Part shown: positions 36,448-49,690 of the stretch, piece by piece
Position numbering within the stretch: position 1 is the stretch's first letter
Layout of the letters: each line of letters begins with the position of its first letter
Assembly: GCA_011799875.1 (NCBI GenBank)
Contig: CM022299.1
Coordinates: forward strand, 211,612,070 to 211,676,069
Reading direction: 5' to 3'
From: Thinopyrum elongatum
Taxonomy: Eukaryota > Streptophyta > Magnoliopsida > Poales > Poaceae
DNA: 64,000 nt
The notes under the pieces: generated by a model
Databases searched by the model: none
The model's input: only the letters and a program-made list of their open reading frames with translations
What the model was told of the DNA's origin: nothing
Program-made: the position numbers and the translations under genes

Positions 36448-38019
36448 TGATACTTCTCCAACGTATCTATAATTTTTTATTGTTCCATGATATTATATTA
36501 TCTGTTTTGGATGTTTTATATGCATTAATATGTTATTTTATATTATTTTTGGGACTAACTTATTAACCTAGAGCCCAGTACCAGTTTCTATTTTTTCCTT
36601 GTTTTTGAGATTTACAGAAAAGGAATATCAAACGGAGTCCAAACGGAATAAAACTTTACGATGATTTTTCTTGGACCAAAAGACACACGTAGAACTTGCA
36701 GAGGAAGTCAGAGGAGTCCCAACGGCTCCACAAGCCCTGAGGGCGCGCCCCGTGGCCTATGGGCCCCACGGGAGTCCTCCAACCCTAAACTTTGGCCTAT
36801 AAATTCAGAAATATTCCCAAACGACCAGAAGCTTCCACCAAAATACTTTTTCGCCGCTGTAACCTTCTGTACCTGTGAGATCCCATCTTGGGGCCTTTTC
36901 CGGCATCCTGCCGGAGGGGAATTCGATCACAGAGGGCTTCTACATCAACTCTATTGCCCTTCCGATGAAGCGTGAGTAGTTTACCTCAGACCTACAGGTC
37001 CATAGCTAGTAGCTAGATGGCTTCGTCTCTCTCTTTGATTCTCAATACCATGTTCTCCTAGATGTTCTTGGAGATCTACCCGATGTAATATTCTTTTGCG
37101 GTGTGTTTGTCGAGATCCAATGAATTGTGGATTTATGATTAGATTATCTATGAATATTATTTGAATCTTCTCTGAATTCTTATATGCATGATTTGATATC
37201 TTTGTATTTCTCTTCGAATTATCGGTTTGGTTTGGCCAACTAGATTGGTTCTTCTTGTAATGGGAGAGGTGCTTAGTTTTGGGTTCAATCTTGCGATGTC
37301 CTCACCCAATGACAAAGTAAGGGTAGCGAGGCACGCATTTGTATTGTTGCCATCAAGGGTAAAAAGATGGGGATTTCATCATATTGCTTGAGTTTATCCC
37401 TCTACATCATGTCATCTTACTTAAGGCGTTACTCCGTTCTTTATGAACTTAATACTCTAGATGCATGCTGGATAGCGGTCGATGTGTAGAGTAATAGTAG
37501 TAGATGCAAAATCGTTTCGGTCTACTTGACATGGACGTGATGCCTATATGCATAATCATTGCCTTGGATATCGTCATAACTTTGCGTTTTTCTATCAATT
37601 GCTCGACAGTAATTTGTTCACCCATCGTATTATTTGCCTTCAAGAGAGAAGCCTCTAGTGAAACCTATGGCCCCCGGGTCTATTTCCCATCATATATTTT
37701 CAGATTTATAAACCAAAAAACCCAAAAATAGCTTGCTGCAATTTATTTACTTTAACTTTGTTTTACATTTTAGTAATCTTTTATATCCTTCTCTATCAGA
37801 TCTCATCCTTGCAAGTGACCATGAAGGGATTGACAACCCCTTTATCGCGTTGGGTGCAGGTGTTTGATTGTTTGTGCAGGTGCATAGATTGGGGACTTGC
37901 TTGTATCTCCTACTGGATTTGATACCTTGGTTCTTAACTGAGGGAAATACTTATCTCTACTTTGCTGCATCACCCTTTCCTCTTCAAGGGATAAACCAAC
38001 GCAAGATCAAGAAGTAGCA
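36448..38019 (+). mobile_element. 5' LTR of the non-autonomous element
   Basis: It begins TGATACTTCTCCAACG and ends AAGAAGTAGCA. The primer site follows after eleven bases. Confidence 0.9.
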
Positions 38020-38030
38020 GGAAGAATTTT

Positions 38031-38049
38031 TGGCGCTGTTGCCGGGGAG
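38031..38049 (+). other. primer-binding site
   Basis: TGGCGCTGTTGCCGGGGAG, the intact version of the site seen degraded at 27175. It is shared by several Triticeae gypsy families. Confidence 0.8.
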
Positions 38050-38258
38050 ATCTACATCAAGCCTACCAAGTACCTACCATAAACTCTCATCTCTTGCATT
38101 ACATTATTTTCCATTTGCCTCTTGTTTTCCTCTCCCCCACTTCTAAAACAATTTTCAGAAAAAAATACAAAAAGATTTGCATTTTTATTCGCCCTTTTTC
38201 TATTCGTCTTTTCGTTTGCTTTTTGGTTGCTCGTTTGATAGATCGGTTTGTTGCCACC

Positions 38259-39110
38259 ATGTCTGAATCTGGGGGGTTTATCATTGAAAATGATAGCAAT
38301 AATCTTGATGGAAGTTTTAACGATGTTGCCAACAATGATCCTCATGGAGAAGAACCCACTATTATTCATACTAAAAAACTCCGTGTAGGTAGTGGTAACA
38401 TTATTGGAAAAGGGGTTATTCAAGATTTCTTTACTTGTGCCGGTACTTTGCCTATGCTTGTAGGGTCAATTCTGAATAAAACAATTAGTCTTGCGGATGC
38501 GATATCTTTGCTTATAGTTGAATTTGAAAGACAATTTGTTCACATGCACCCATGCATACAAAGGATTTTACTAGAATTTTCCAATATTCATGATCCTTCT
38601 GTTAAACATGTCACCACTATATTTCTAGCTCATGAGTTTAGGTTTATCATGAAAGAGGCTGGTGAAATATTTTCTCATTATAATATTAATGGTGGTTGTC
38701 CCCCCTATAGAAGAGATCCTTTTTAATCAAGAAGAAACTTGGAGATTACAATCTCCGGATTATGCTGCTTATAATGAAAACCTAAGAAAGTCCCTACCTA
38801 TGTTTTGATTCATAAAATTTCTGAGCTCAATGACAATTTTGCTATACAAAATAATGGATTAGGGTTTTTGATTAGGGATAGACTTAGTGCTTTTAATCAA
38901 AGGAATGTTTACAATGAAGAAATAATTATCAAATACAAAGGGCCATAGGAGGAACCAATTCCTCCCAAACTTGATCTTATAGATCCTTACCCTATCAAAT
39001 TTAGCCCTTTTGATTATTTTTGTTTGCCACAAAGAAAGCTTGCTGCCTAGAGGAGGGATTATGAGATGAGCATGGATTATCTCCCTCACTTCTATTACAA
39101 TACCTAGATC
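38259..39110 (+). pseudogene. gag-like ORF of the non-autonomous element
   Basis: The ATG at 38259 has a good plant context (GCCACCATG). The first 155 codons are open (MSESGGFIIEND.., with TKKLRVGSGNIIGKG, TCAGTLPMLVGSILNKTISLADA and HEFRFIMKEAGEIFSHY) to a stop at 38726. A one-base slip lets coding-like text continue (EETWRLQSPDYAAYN, then NQRNVYNEEIIIKYKG and PPKLDLIDPYPIKFSPFDY) with more stops to about 39110. I do not recognise a domain; position suggests a gag-derived protein. It may have served packaging. Confidence 0.6.
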
Positions 39111-41881
39111 TATGTTTTATGCCTAGCTAGGGGCGTTAAACAATAGCGCTTGTTGGGAGGCAACCCAATTTTATTTTGTTTTTTGTTTTTGGTTCTGTTT
39201 TTCAATAAATACACATTATTACATCTGTAGTAATTGTGTTTTGGTGTTTTAATTAGTGTTTGAGCCAAGTAAGACCTTTGGGATGGCTTATGGTGATAGT
39301 TGATTTGATCTTGCTGAAAAACAGAAACTTTTGCATCCAGTAACAGAATTGTTTAAATTCACTAGAGTGCGGAAAAGCCCTGAATTGTTTACACAATATT
39401 TATATACAAAGTGACTCTGTTTTCCTAATTTTTCAGAATTCTTGGAGTTACGTAAGTATTAGAAAAATTCAGATCTTCACACACTGTTCTGTTTTTGACA
39501 GATTCTGTTTTCTATGTGTTGTTTGCTTATTTTAATGAATCTATGGGTAGTATCGGGGGCTGTGAACCATGGATAAGTTGGAATACAGTAGATATTACAC
39601 TAACATAAATAAAGAATTAGTTCACAATTGTACCAAAACGTGGTGATTTATTTTCTTATACTAACGGATCTCATGAGTTTTCTGTTGAGTTTTGTGTTGT
39701 GAAGTTTTCAAGTCTTGGGTAAAGATTTGATGGACTATGGAATAATGAGTGGCAAGAGCCTAAGCTTGGGGATGCCCAAGGCACCCCAAGGTAATATTAA
39801 AGGACAACCAAGCATCTAAGCTTGGGGATGCCCCGGATAGCATCACCTCTTTCGTCCTCGTCTATCGGTAAATTTACTTGAGGCTATATTTTTATTCAGC
39901 ACATGATATGTGTTTTGCTTGGAGCGTCTTGTATGATTTGAGTATTTTATTTTTAGTTTTCCACAATCATCCTTGTTGTACACACCTTTTGAGAGGGACA
40001 CGGATGAATCATGAATTTTTAGAATAATCTATGTGCTTCACTTATATCTTTTGAGCTAGGCAATTTTCCTCTAGTGCTTCACTTATATCTTTTTAGAGCA
40101 CGTCAGTGCTTTATTTTATAGAAATTGTTGAACTCTCTTGCTTCATTTATATTATTTTGAGAGTCTCTCTAAACAGCATGGTAATTTTCATAGGTTATGA
40201 ATTTAGTCCTAATATGATGGGCATCCAAGAGGGATATAATAAAAACTTTCATATAAAGAGCATTGAACACTATGAGAAGTTTAATTCCTTATGATTGTTT
40301 TGAGATATAAAGATAGTGATATTAGAGTCATGCTAGTGAGTAATTGTGGATTGGTAGAAATACTTGTGTTAAAGTTTGTGATTCCCGTAGCATGCACGTA
40401 TGGTGAATCGTTATGTGATGAAGTCGGAGCATGATTTATTTATTGATTGTCTTCCTTATGAGTGGTAGTCGGGGACGAGAGATGGTCTTTTCCTACCAAT
40501 CTATCCCCCTAGGAGCATGCGTGTAGTACTTTGTTTCGATAGCTAATAGACTTTTGCAATAAGTATGTGAGTTCTTTATGACTAATGTTGAGTCCATGGA
40601 TTATACGCACTCTCACCCTTCCACCATTGCTAGCCTCTCTAGTACCGCGCAACTTTCGCAGGTGCACTACACCCACCATATACCCTTCCTCAAAACAGCC
40701 ACCATACCTACCTATTATGGCATTTCCATAGCCATTCCGAGATATATTGCCATGCAACTTCCACTGTTCCGGTTTATTATGACACGCTACATCATTGTCA
40801 TATTTCTTTGCATGATTGTAAGATAGCTAGCATGATGTTTTGTCATTGCTATGCTAGATCGTTGCACATCCCGGTACACCGCCGGAGACATTCATATAGA
40901 GTCATATTTTTGTTCTAAGTATCAAGTTGTAATTCTTGAGTTGTAAGTAAATAAAAGTGTGATGATCATCATTATTAGAGCATTGTCCCATGTGAGGAAA
41001 GGATGATGGAAGCTATGATTCCCTCACAAGTTGGGATGAGTCTCCGGACTTTACAAAAAATAAAAGAGGCCAAAGAAGTCCAAAAAAAAGAGAGAGAAAA
41101 GAGAGAAAAGAGAGAAGGGGCAATGCTACTATCCTTTTACCACACTTGTGCTTCAAAGTAGCACCATGATCTTCATGATAGAGAGTATCCTATGTTGTCA
41201 CTTTCAGATACTAGTGGGAATTTTTCATTATAGAACTTGGCTTGTATATTCCAATGATGGGCTTCCTCAAATTGCCCTAGGTCTTCATGAGCAAGCGAGT
41301 TGGATGCACACCCACTTAGTTTCTCTTTGAGCTGTCATAAACTAATAGCTCTAGTGCATTCGTTGCATGGCAATCCCTACTCACTCACATTGATATCTAT
41401 TGATGGGCATCTCCATAGCCCGTTGATACGCCTAGTTGATGTGAGACTATCTCCTTCTTTTTGTCTTCTCCACAACCACCATATTCTATTCCACCTATAG
41501 TGATATATCAATGACTCACGCTCATGTATTGCGTGAAAGTTGAAAAAGTTTGAGAACATCAAAAGTATGAAACAATTGCTTGGCTTGTCATCGGGGTTGT
41601 GCATGATTTAATACTTTGTGTGATGAAGATGGAGCATAGCCAGACTATATGATTTTGTAGGGATAACTTTCTTTGGCCATGTTATTTTGAGAAGACATGA
41701 TTGCTTTATTAGTATGCTTGAAATATTATTGTTTTTATGTCAATATTAAACTTTTGTTTTGAATCTTATGGATATGAATATTCATGCCACAATAAAGAAA
41801 ACATGGATAAATATGTTAGGTAGCATTCCACATCAAAAATTCTGTTTTTATCATTTACCTACTCGAGGACAAGCAGGAATT
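39111..41881 (+). other. non-coding interior of the non-autonomous element
   Basis: About 2.8 kb with no coding signal. Notable are a block of GTGCTTCACTTATATCTTTT repeats (40030-40115) and a purine run AGAGAGAAAAGAGAGAAAAG at about 41090. The same interior appears inverted at 61190-64000. Confidence 0.75.
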
Positions 41882-41896
41882 GAGCTTGGGGATGCT
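41882..41896 (+). other. polypurine tract
   Basis: GAGCTTGGGGATGCT directly before the 3' LTR start TGATACGTCT. Confidence 0.65.
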
Positions 41897-43467
41897 TGAT
41901 ACGTCTCCAACATATCTATAATTTTTTATTGTTTCATGCTATTATATTATCTGTTTTGGATGTTTTATATGCATTAATATAATATTTTATATTATTTCTA
42001 TGACTAACTTATTAACCTAGAGCCCAGTACCAGTTTTTGTTTTTTCCTTGTTTTTGAGTTTTACATAAAAGGAATATCAAACGGAGTCCAAAACGAATAA
42101 AACTTTATGATGATTTTTTTGGGACCAGAAGACACACGTAGTAGTTGGAGAGGAAGTCAGAAGAGTCCCGAGGGCTCCACAAGCCCTCAGGGCGTGCCCC
42201 CTGTCTTGTGGGCCCCACGGGAGTCCTTCAACCCTAATCTTTAGCCTATAAATTCAGAAATATTCCCAAATGACCAGAAGCGTCCATCAAAATACTTTTC
42301 CGCTGCCGTAACCTTCTGTACCCACGAGATCCCATCTTGGGGACTTTTCTGGCATCCTGCCCGAGGGGGATTCGATCACGGAGGGCTTCTACATCAACTC
42401 TATTACCCTTCCGATGAAGCGTGAGTAGTTTACCTCAGACCTACAGGTCCATAGCTAGTAGCTAGATGGCTTCTTCTCTCTCTTTGATTCTCAATACCAT
42501 GTTCTCCTCGATATTCTTGGAGATCTATCCGATGTAATATTCTTTTGCGGTGTGTTTGTCGAGATCCAATGAATTGTGGATTTATGATCAGATTATCTAT
42601 GAATATTATTTGAATCTTCGCTGAATTCTTATATGCATGATTTGATATCTTTGTATTTCTCTTCGAATTATCGGTTTGGTTTGGCTAACTAGATTGGTTC
42701 TTCTTGCAATGGGAGAGGTGCTTAGTTTTGGGTTCAGTCCTGCGGTGTCCTCACCAAGTGACAAAGTAGGGGTAGCGAGGCACGTATTTGTATTGTTGCC
42801 ATCAAGGGTAAAAAGATGGGGTTTTCATCATATTGCTTGAGTTTATCCCTCTACATCATGTCATCTTACTTAAGGCGTAACTCCGTTCTTTATGAACTTA
42901 ATACTCTAGATGCATGCTGGATAGCGATCGATGTGTGGAGTAATAGTAGTAGATGCAGAATCGTTTTGGTCTACTTGACATGGACGTGATGCCTATATGC
43001 ATAATCATTGCCTTGGATATCGTCATAACTTTGCGCTTTTCTATCAATTGCTCGATAGTAATTTGTTCACCCACCGTATTATTTGTCTTCAAGAGAGAAG
43101 CCTCTAGTGAAACCTATGGCCCCGGGTCTATTTTTCATCATATATTTTCAGATCTATAAACCAAAAAACCCAAAAATAGCTTGCTGCAAATTATTTACTT
43201 TTATTTTGTTTTATGTTTTAGTAATCTTCTATATCTATCTCTATCAGATCTCATCCTTGCAAGTGACCGTGAAGGGATTGACAACCCCTTTATCACGTTG
43301 GGTGCAAGTGTTTGATAGTTTGTGCAGGTGCATATATTGGGGACTTGCTTGTATCTCCAACTGGATTTGATACCTTGGTTCTTAACTAAGGGAAATACTT
43401 ATCTCTACTTTGCTGCATCACCCTTTCCTCTTCAAGGGAAAAATCAACGAAAGCTCAAGAAGTAGCA
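41897..43467 (+). mobile_element. 3' LTR of the non-autonomous element
   Basis: It starts TGATACGTCTCCAACA and ends AAGAAGTAGCA, followed by the ACGAG duplication. Confidence 0.9.
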
Positions 43468-43472
43468 ACGAG

Positions 43473-43740
43473 GCATAGGAGTTGGCGGGGCATGAGATGT
43501 CCCCAACAACAAGAGTCGAATGGAGATACTATTAGCAAGAGTTGCTTACCGAGTGATCTTGTCTTCTAGCGGTGATGCAAAATCTCACTAGTTGACATGT
43601 TGATCTTGGATCTTGAATCACTAAGTATCAATCGAGGGATGTTGATTTTAGTGGGAGTAATGATCTTATTAAAATGTTTAATATGAATAACTCTTCATGA
43701 ATACATGTCTTATTGTTTTTTCATATTTTTGTTGTAGATC
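43473..43740 (+). mobile_element. copia leader region, second part
   Basis: Non-coding leader resuming after the nested element, ending TTTTTGTTGTAGATCA before the gag ATG. The TTGTTGTAG is acceptor-like, but no donor was assigned. Confidence 0.6.
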
Positions 43741-44359
43741 AATGGCACCACCTGCTCAAGTTACTCCTTTTGCGTTGAAATCAATCCTGGAAACAGATTG
43801 AATGGAACAAACTTTACCACCTAGTATAGAAACCCGAGAATTGTTCTTAGGCATGAGAAAAAGGAACAAGTTCTAGAGAATCCGCTTCCAGAGGAACCTG
43901 CCGATAATGTTAATGCCACAACCAGAAATGCCTACGAGAAACTCATTGATGAATCAAACAAGATCAGCTGTCTCATGCTGGCTTCTATGGAGCCCGATCT
44001 GGAACAACAGTTCCAAAACATTGAGGCTTTCGATATGATCGAGAAACTCAAAAGCATGTTTCAAATGCAGGCTAGGACCGAAAGGTTCAACGTCTGGCGA
44101 TCCTTGATGGATTGTAAGCTGAAAGAGGGTGATCCACTGAGCCCGCATGTGATCAAGATGATCAGGTACATGCAAGCTCTGGATTGGTTGGTCTTCCCAC
44201 TTGGGTACGAGTTGTCCACTGATACAATTCCAGGTTCTCTTCCAGATAGCTATCGGACATTCATCTCGAACTACCATATGCATGGGATGGAAAAGAAGCT
44301 CACATAATTGCATGGGATGCTCAAGGTGGCACAGTAGGATATCAAGAAAGGTACGCATC
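43741..44359 (+). pseudogene. copia gag, 5' part
   Basis: It starts at the ATG 43741 (MAPPAQVTPFALKSILET). A frameshift near 43797 and a TAG follow; then NAYEKLIDESNKISCLMLASMEPDLEQQFQ, MFQMQARTERFNVWRSLMDCKLKEGDPLSPHVIKM and PDSYRTFISNYHMHG, a UBN2-type gag core. Stops occur at 44305 and 44335. It is interrupted at 44360 by the solo LTR and resumes at 48511. It forms the particle shell in intact relatives. Confidence 0.8.
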
Positions 44360-47300
44360 TGTAACACCCTCAGTGGTTAGCCACAGTAATCCCATTTTGA
44401 TAATGCCATGTCATCATGATCAGCAGTGCTTAAACATCAATTGGATCATATCTCTTTTTAATTTAAATTCAAAATGGAAATTCAAACTGAAAGTGAAAAT
44501 AAAAGTTGTCCAAATCTGAAAACTAAAATGTGCATCATGTTGCAAATATTCCCATAGCATTTATAAAAATGATTGCAACATTTATTGGAATTGCAAAAGG
44601 ACTCAAACAACAAGAAACAACAGCAAAATAGCACTATTTAATCCTTTTTCAATTAAATAAAATCCAAATGAAAAGATATGGACACCAAACCAATTTCTAG
44701 CGGTGACTAATTTTGCACTGTTAATATTTGGACTAGTCTCATATTTTACAAAAGTCATTTTGTGGCATAACTTTTTACAAAACAGTAAAAAAGAAAAGGA
44801 AAAAGAAAAAGGCCCACAGCACTGGGCCTAAGTGGCCACAGTGCGGCCCAGCCCGCCAAGCTCCTCCTCCCACCTCTCGCCACTGCTCATTGCGCCTCGC
44901 TGTCGAACAGCTAGCGGGCGCGCGCCCGGCCCCCCTGGCCCCTCTCCGAGCGGTCGACAGCGGCCTCGCCTCGCCGGGGAGGATAAAGAGCATCTCCCGC
45001 GCCCCCTAGCCTCCCCTCGCCTTCCTCTTCTCCCCCTCCCCCGAGCGCAACCATGGCCACCACTGTAGCCACGACCACCATGCTCCTCTCACCGCCTCTT
45101 CGTGTCCCCAAGATCCGCCGCGCTCCTCTTCGTCTTCTGCGCTGAGCAACCGAAGCCGGGAGCCGTTGTGTCGAGCGCCACGAGATTGCCATCTCCCTCT
45201 GCGCCGACGAACCCCTCCGGCGATTGAGCCCCTCTGCTGCTCCTAAGCCCCTCGCCGGGCCTTCTTACGCCCACCATGTGAGCTCCTCCCCCTCTCCCCT
45301 CTCTCAAGTAGGCCGCCTCCCTCTCTAGCTCGCTCGCCGCTACCGCTGTAGCTCGCCACTACCCCGCTCCATAGCCGCCGTGGCCATGCTCGCCGTTGAG
45401 CTCAGCCGAGCACGGCGCCGTGCCCAACACGCTGAGAGGAACCCGACGCACACACACCCGCTCGCCCCCGAGCCTCGTAGCCGCGCGCTCGATCTCGCCC
45501 GAGTCCTGCCGTCTGCCCCGCTCGACGCCAGCGACGCTACAGCCCGCCTACGGCCATGTCTCCACCACCAACCGACGCACCGTCGCCTGGGCGTTCGAAC
45601 TCGCTCGCTTGCGCCTGATTTGGTCGCCTATAGGCGATTCCCCGTGCGCGCCCGACCCCTCCGCCGTGGTTTTGACCACCGGCGGCTAAACGCCGGCGCG
45701 CCACCGCCCGCGCTGACGTGGCCGGCCCGGGGCCACCCCCCTGGGTCACTGACCCGTGGGCCCCCTTGACCAGTTGACCGAGTCAACTGTGCTGGCTGGG
45801 CCGGCCTAGTCGCTGACATATGGGGCCCACCCCCCTGTTAATTAATTATTTCGATTAAGTTAATTAGTTTAACCTAATTACACACTGACGTGTGGGCCCA
45901 GTAGCTTAATTAGCTAATTAGTTAAAATTAACTCTGTTTAGAATAATCAGAGGCTGACATGTGGGTCCCACTGGACCCACAGGTCAGATTTGACCCTGGT
46001 CAGCCGACCGTTGACTGCTGACATCAGCATTGCATCACGATGATGTCACCCTGTACTATTCTGGATAATGTTGATTTAATTAAATCTAGAAATTCCAGAA
46101 ATTAATAAAAACTTTAGAAAATCATATCTTTTAAACCGTAACTCCGATGAAAATAATTTATATATGAAAAATGACCAGAAAAATGAGACAAATACGAATA
46201 TGCTACCCACATACCTGTTAGATGCCTCTAACTAACTGAACATGCAACTTTTTGCCTGTTTCAGATAAATGAATAGTGCATGACTCTAATAAAATAAATC
46301 CAAACAAATTCCTAAAATAACTAAATGACTTAGACATGTCTTCAGGCAACCCTGCACTGCACGTTAGCATAGCCTGCTCCGTGTTGCTCATGTTTGCTGT
46401 GTATTTATACTGTTTCCTCCCCCTCTTCTCTCTCGTTAGACCCCGACGCAGTTCCCCGAGACCGACACAGCTCAGGAGCCCGACGACACCGTTGACAACC
46501 TTGCCTTTGCCAGAGCAACCAGGCAAGCACCCCCCTCTTTGAGCATACCGATATCGCCTATTCTTTCTCTCTCATGCTTGCATTAGGATTGCTGCTATTA
46601 CTGCTTTACCTATTCTGAAGCATAGCCTGTTTATTGTAACCTGCTGTTGAAACCTTACCTGCTTATCCTAAACTGTTTAGTATAGGCTGGGTAGAGACCT
46701 ATCAGTGACCCCACTTGTCCCGACTGCCCCGCTGGATTATCCGAAGACCCGATCAACGGGATTGAAGACCAGGTCCCGGCACCGCACATCACCCCCCTTA
46801 GTTGTAACGACACTGCAGCGTTACTATCGAGTGCCGAGGGTGAAACCTCTTGTAGCACTTCTGATGTTAACTCTGTAGAGTAGCTATTCGGTCGTGGTCA
46901 TCGAGGGTGATTCCTCCTTCCCCACTTCCGATAACGACGCTGTTGTGCAACACCTCAAGTGTGAACCCATCGAGGGTGATTCCTCCGAGTTCACCTTGAC
47001 GGATACATCGAGTAGGAATCCAACGAGGGAGATACCTCGGATCCCCTTGATGTTATGGACACATGGATAATTGGACTTTACACGGTTACCTGGAAGGCGG
47101 GTCGACCCTGAGGGGTACCCGCGTGTGATGTGAAGACGGGTTGCCTGGATGGTGCCCGAGTGATGAATACGAGGCGTGGCCGTGCATTCTTGGCCCTTGC
47201 CGCAAGTTCTCGAGACGGGGCGACGGGGTCACATCGATCGTGAGTCTCTGCTCGTTACCGCACCCCCAAGGTACTAACGGTTTGGATATGTGATCTGAAT

Positions 47301-48505
47301 GGGCCTCTGGCCCGATAGCACTAACCATCATGTGGGCATAGTATGGGCGTTCTGCATCGTAGCATCAGCCGAAAGCTCTGACAGATGTCCAGTTCAGCAT
47401 TGCGGCACGGTCGGATCATGTCGGCCACCCGAGGCGACGCTGGTATCCACCCTGTGCGCAACGACCCGAAGGGTGAGGGGCGATGGCCAAGACCCCCTTG
47501 CGCTTAGGATGCAGACCGGCGGGGACCTCTCTGCTGAGCTGTAGGTAGGGTTGCGGTGTGTCGTTTGGCCGAGGCCGGGCATGACCCAGAAAAGTGTGTC
47601 CGGCCGGAGTTAAGCGAGCGTGGTGGGTATGTTGGTGCACCCCTGCAGGGAAGAACTAATCTATGCATAGCCGGATCCTCGGTAACGAACACTCGGAGTT
47701 GTATCCCGATTGATACAATTAGAATTGGATACTATGGCTCTGGGATTGCTTCTCGCAGGGAGACGAGAAGGGATCTCCGGACGAGGTTGATGATAGTATG
47801 GCTCTGGGATTGCTTTCTCGCAGGGAGTCGAGAAAGGATCTCTGGGTGAGGTTGAGACTTATCGATACTACTACTTTATATTATACTAATCTACACTCTT
47901 CTAGTGCTGCAAGACCTCTGAAGATGCTAGTCTACGATAGGACTAGGCCTTTCTCTCTATTCTGGCATTTCTGTAGCCCAGTCCACATATACAGCCTCCC
48001 TTTGATAATGTTGCATATGTAGTGTAGATCCTTGCTTGCTGAGTACTTCGGATGAGTACTCACGGTTGCTTTGCTTTCTTTTCCCCCATACCCTTTTGAT
48101 GCAACCACACGACGGAGCCCCTGAGACAGCTGCCCCTACCGACGATCGCTACTACTACCCTGAGGATGGATATTACTACGAGCTTGCCGTCGACCAGGAG
48201 TAGGATCGGAGGGTCCCAGGCAGGAGGCCTGCGCCTTTCGATCGTAGTGTTTTCTTTTGCCCCGCCTTCTAAGGGCCTTTCTGTGTTTTCTTTTATATCT
48301 GTACTCAGATATCTGATGCTTCCGCTGACGCTTGTACGCAAGCTTATGTATTCGAGCCCTCGAGGCCCCTGGCTTGTAATATAGAGCTTGTATGACTTTA
48401 TTTATGTTTTTAGAGTTGTGTTGTGATATCTTCCCGTGAGTCCTTAGGCTTGATCGTTTGCATTTGCATGTATGATTAGTGCACGATTGAGCCGGGGGCA
48501 TCACA
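44360..48505 (+). mobile_element. solo LTR, 4.1 kb, long-LTR (LARD-like) family
   Basis: It starts TGTAACACCCTCAGTGG and ends GGGGGCATCACA. GCATC before (44355-44359) and ACATC after (48506-48510) form a 4-of-5 target duplication. No internal domain is present, so it is a solo LTR left by LTR-LTR recombination. A GC-rich block (44820-45780) lies about 460 bp from its start, the same relative place as in the LTR at 1443-5282. The many frames in that block run on both strands and are low-complexity, so I do not call genes. Confidence 0.8.
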
Positions 48506-48851
48506 ACATCATCAAGTGTTGATGGTGCAGAACTCGGCTAATTTCAAGAAGAGCTGGTCCAAGAAAAAGGCTAAGGCAAAGGGCAAGGAGAAGGAGGCAA
48601 CTCCAACTACTGCCGCTGCCCCTAAGTCAGGGATGGCCTCGGGGACTGTTTGCTTTCATTGCAAGGAACTCAGACACTGCAAAAGGAAGTGCAGCAAGTG
48701 GCTTGCCGAGAAGGGTAAGAAGACTGGAAGTATGACTTCTTCTTCATGTACAGTTGTTGTATATGTTATAGACATTTATCTTGCTGATGTTTCTAGTAGC
48801 TCTTGGGTATATAATACTGGATCGGTTGTTCACATATGCAACTCGATGTAG
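48506..48851 (+). pseudogene. copia gag zinc knuckle and protease start
   Basis: After the 5-bp duplication the gag frame resumes: LMVQNSANFKKSWSKKKAKAKG, then the zinc knuckle CFHCKELRHCKRKC (spacing C-2-C-4-H-4-C kept, but the usual glycine before His is Arg). The protease active site reads WVYNTGS, with Asn (48813-48815) in place of the catalytic Asp, so it would be inactive. A TAG at 48849 ends the frame. Confidence 0.8.
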
Positions 48852-49690
48852 GGGCTAAGCAGATCTAGGAATGTCGCAAGAGGAGAAGTTGACATATGCG
48901 TCGGGAATAAAGCAAGAGTTACCGCATTGGCCGTCGGCACTATGCAACTTAATTTACCTTCAGGATTTGTAATGGAACTTGATAATTGTTATTATGTTCC
49001 TGCTTTGAGTCAAAACATTATTTCTGCCTCATGTTTGATGAGACAAGGTTATGAATTCAGTATTAAGGACAATGGTTGTTCTATTTACTTGAATACTATG
49101 TTTCATGGCTTTGCACCCGTTGTGAATGGGTTATTTATCCTAGATCTTGAAGGTGAGTCAGTCTATAACATAAATGTCAAGAGGCATAAGCCTAATGAGA
49201 TAAATCCGACTTACATCTGGCATTGTCAGCTAGGACACATTAGTCAAAAGCGCATGAAGAAGCTCCATGATGATGGAATTTTGACTTCGTTTGATTTTGA
49301 ATCATTCGAGACATGCGAGTCTTGCCTACTCGGCAAGATGACTAAGACTCCTTTTGCAAAGAGTGGCGAGAGGGCGTATGAGCTGTTGGAACTTATACAT
49401 AGTGTTGTATGTGGACCAATGAGCATGACATCTAGAGGTGGTTTCCAATACTTCGTGACTTTTACCGACGACTTGAGTAGATATGGATATGTCTATTTGA
49501 TGAGGCACAAGTCAGAAACTTTTGAAAAGTTCAAGGAGTTTCAGAATGAAGTGGAAAATTAACTCGGCAAGAGAATCAAACTTCTACGATCTGATCGTGG
49601 CGGTGAGTATATGAGCCAGGAGTTTGATGACCATCTGAATAGTCATGGAATAGTTCCACAACTGACTCCTCCAGGTACGCCATAGAGAAA
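48852..49690 (+). pseudogene. copia protease C-terminus and integrase core
   Basis: ELDNCYYVPALSQNIISASCL and WHCQLGHISQKRMKKL (GAG-pre-integrase), then CESCLLGKMTKTPF. The first catalytic Asp of integrase is lost: the text is HSVVCGPM with Val at 49404-49406. The second Asp (LRSDRGGEY) is present. Stops are at 49559-49561 and 49682-49684. Several catalytic losses mean this copy is long dead. Confidence 0.8.

Larger units (their letters stand above)
36448..43467 (+). mobile_element. complete non-autonomous gypsy-type LTR element (Sabrina-like?), 7.0 kb
   Basis: LTRs 36448-38019 (1572 bp) and 41897-43467 (1571 bp), primer site TGGCGCTGTTGCCGGGGAG at 38031, purine tract GAGCTTGGGGATG before the 3' LTR, exact 5-bp duplication ACGAG. 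The 3.9-kb interior has one decayed gag-like frame and no protease, RT or integrase, so it must have moved using another element's enzymes. Size and layout fit the Sabrina family, named from memory and tentative. The LTRs differ visibly (several percent in the first 300 bp), so it is old. A second copy lies inverted at 59609-64000. Confidence 0.85.

Noticed and set aside
38259..38726. Host gene with good start context in the non-autonomous element
   Set aside because: It sits just after the primer site in gag position and the coding text continues past the stop in a shifted frame; it is an element ORF.
44832..45820. Cluster of open frames on both strands in the solo LTR
   Set aside because: High GC removes stops by chance in all frames; the proteins are Pro/Arg/Ala-rich and unrelated to any family I know.
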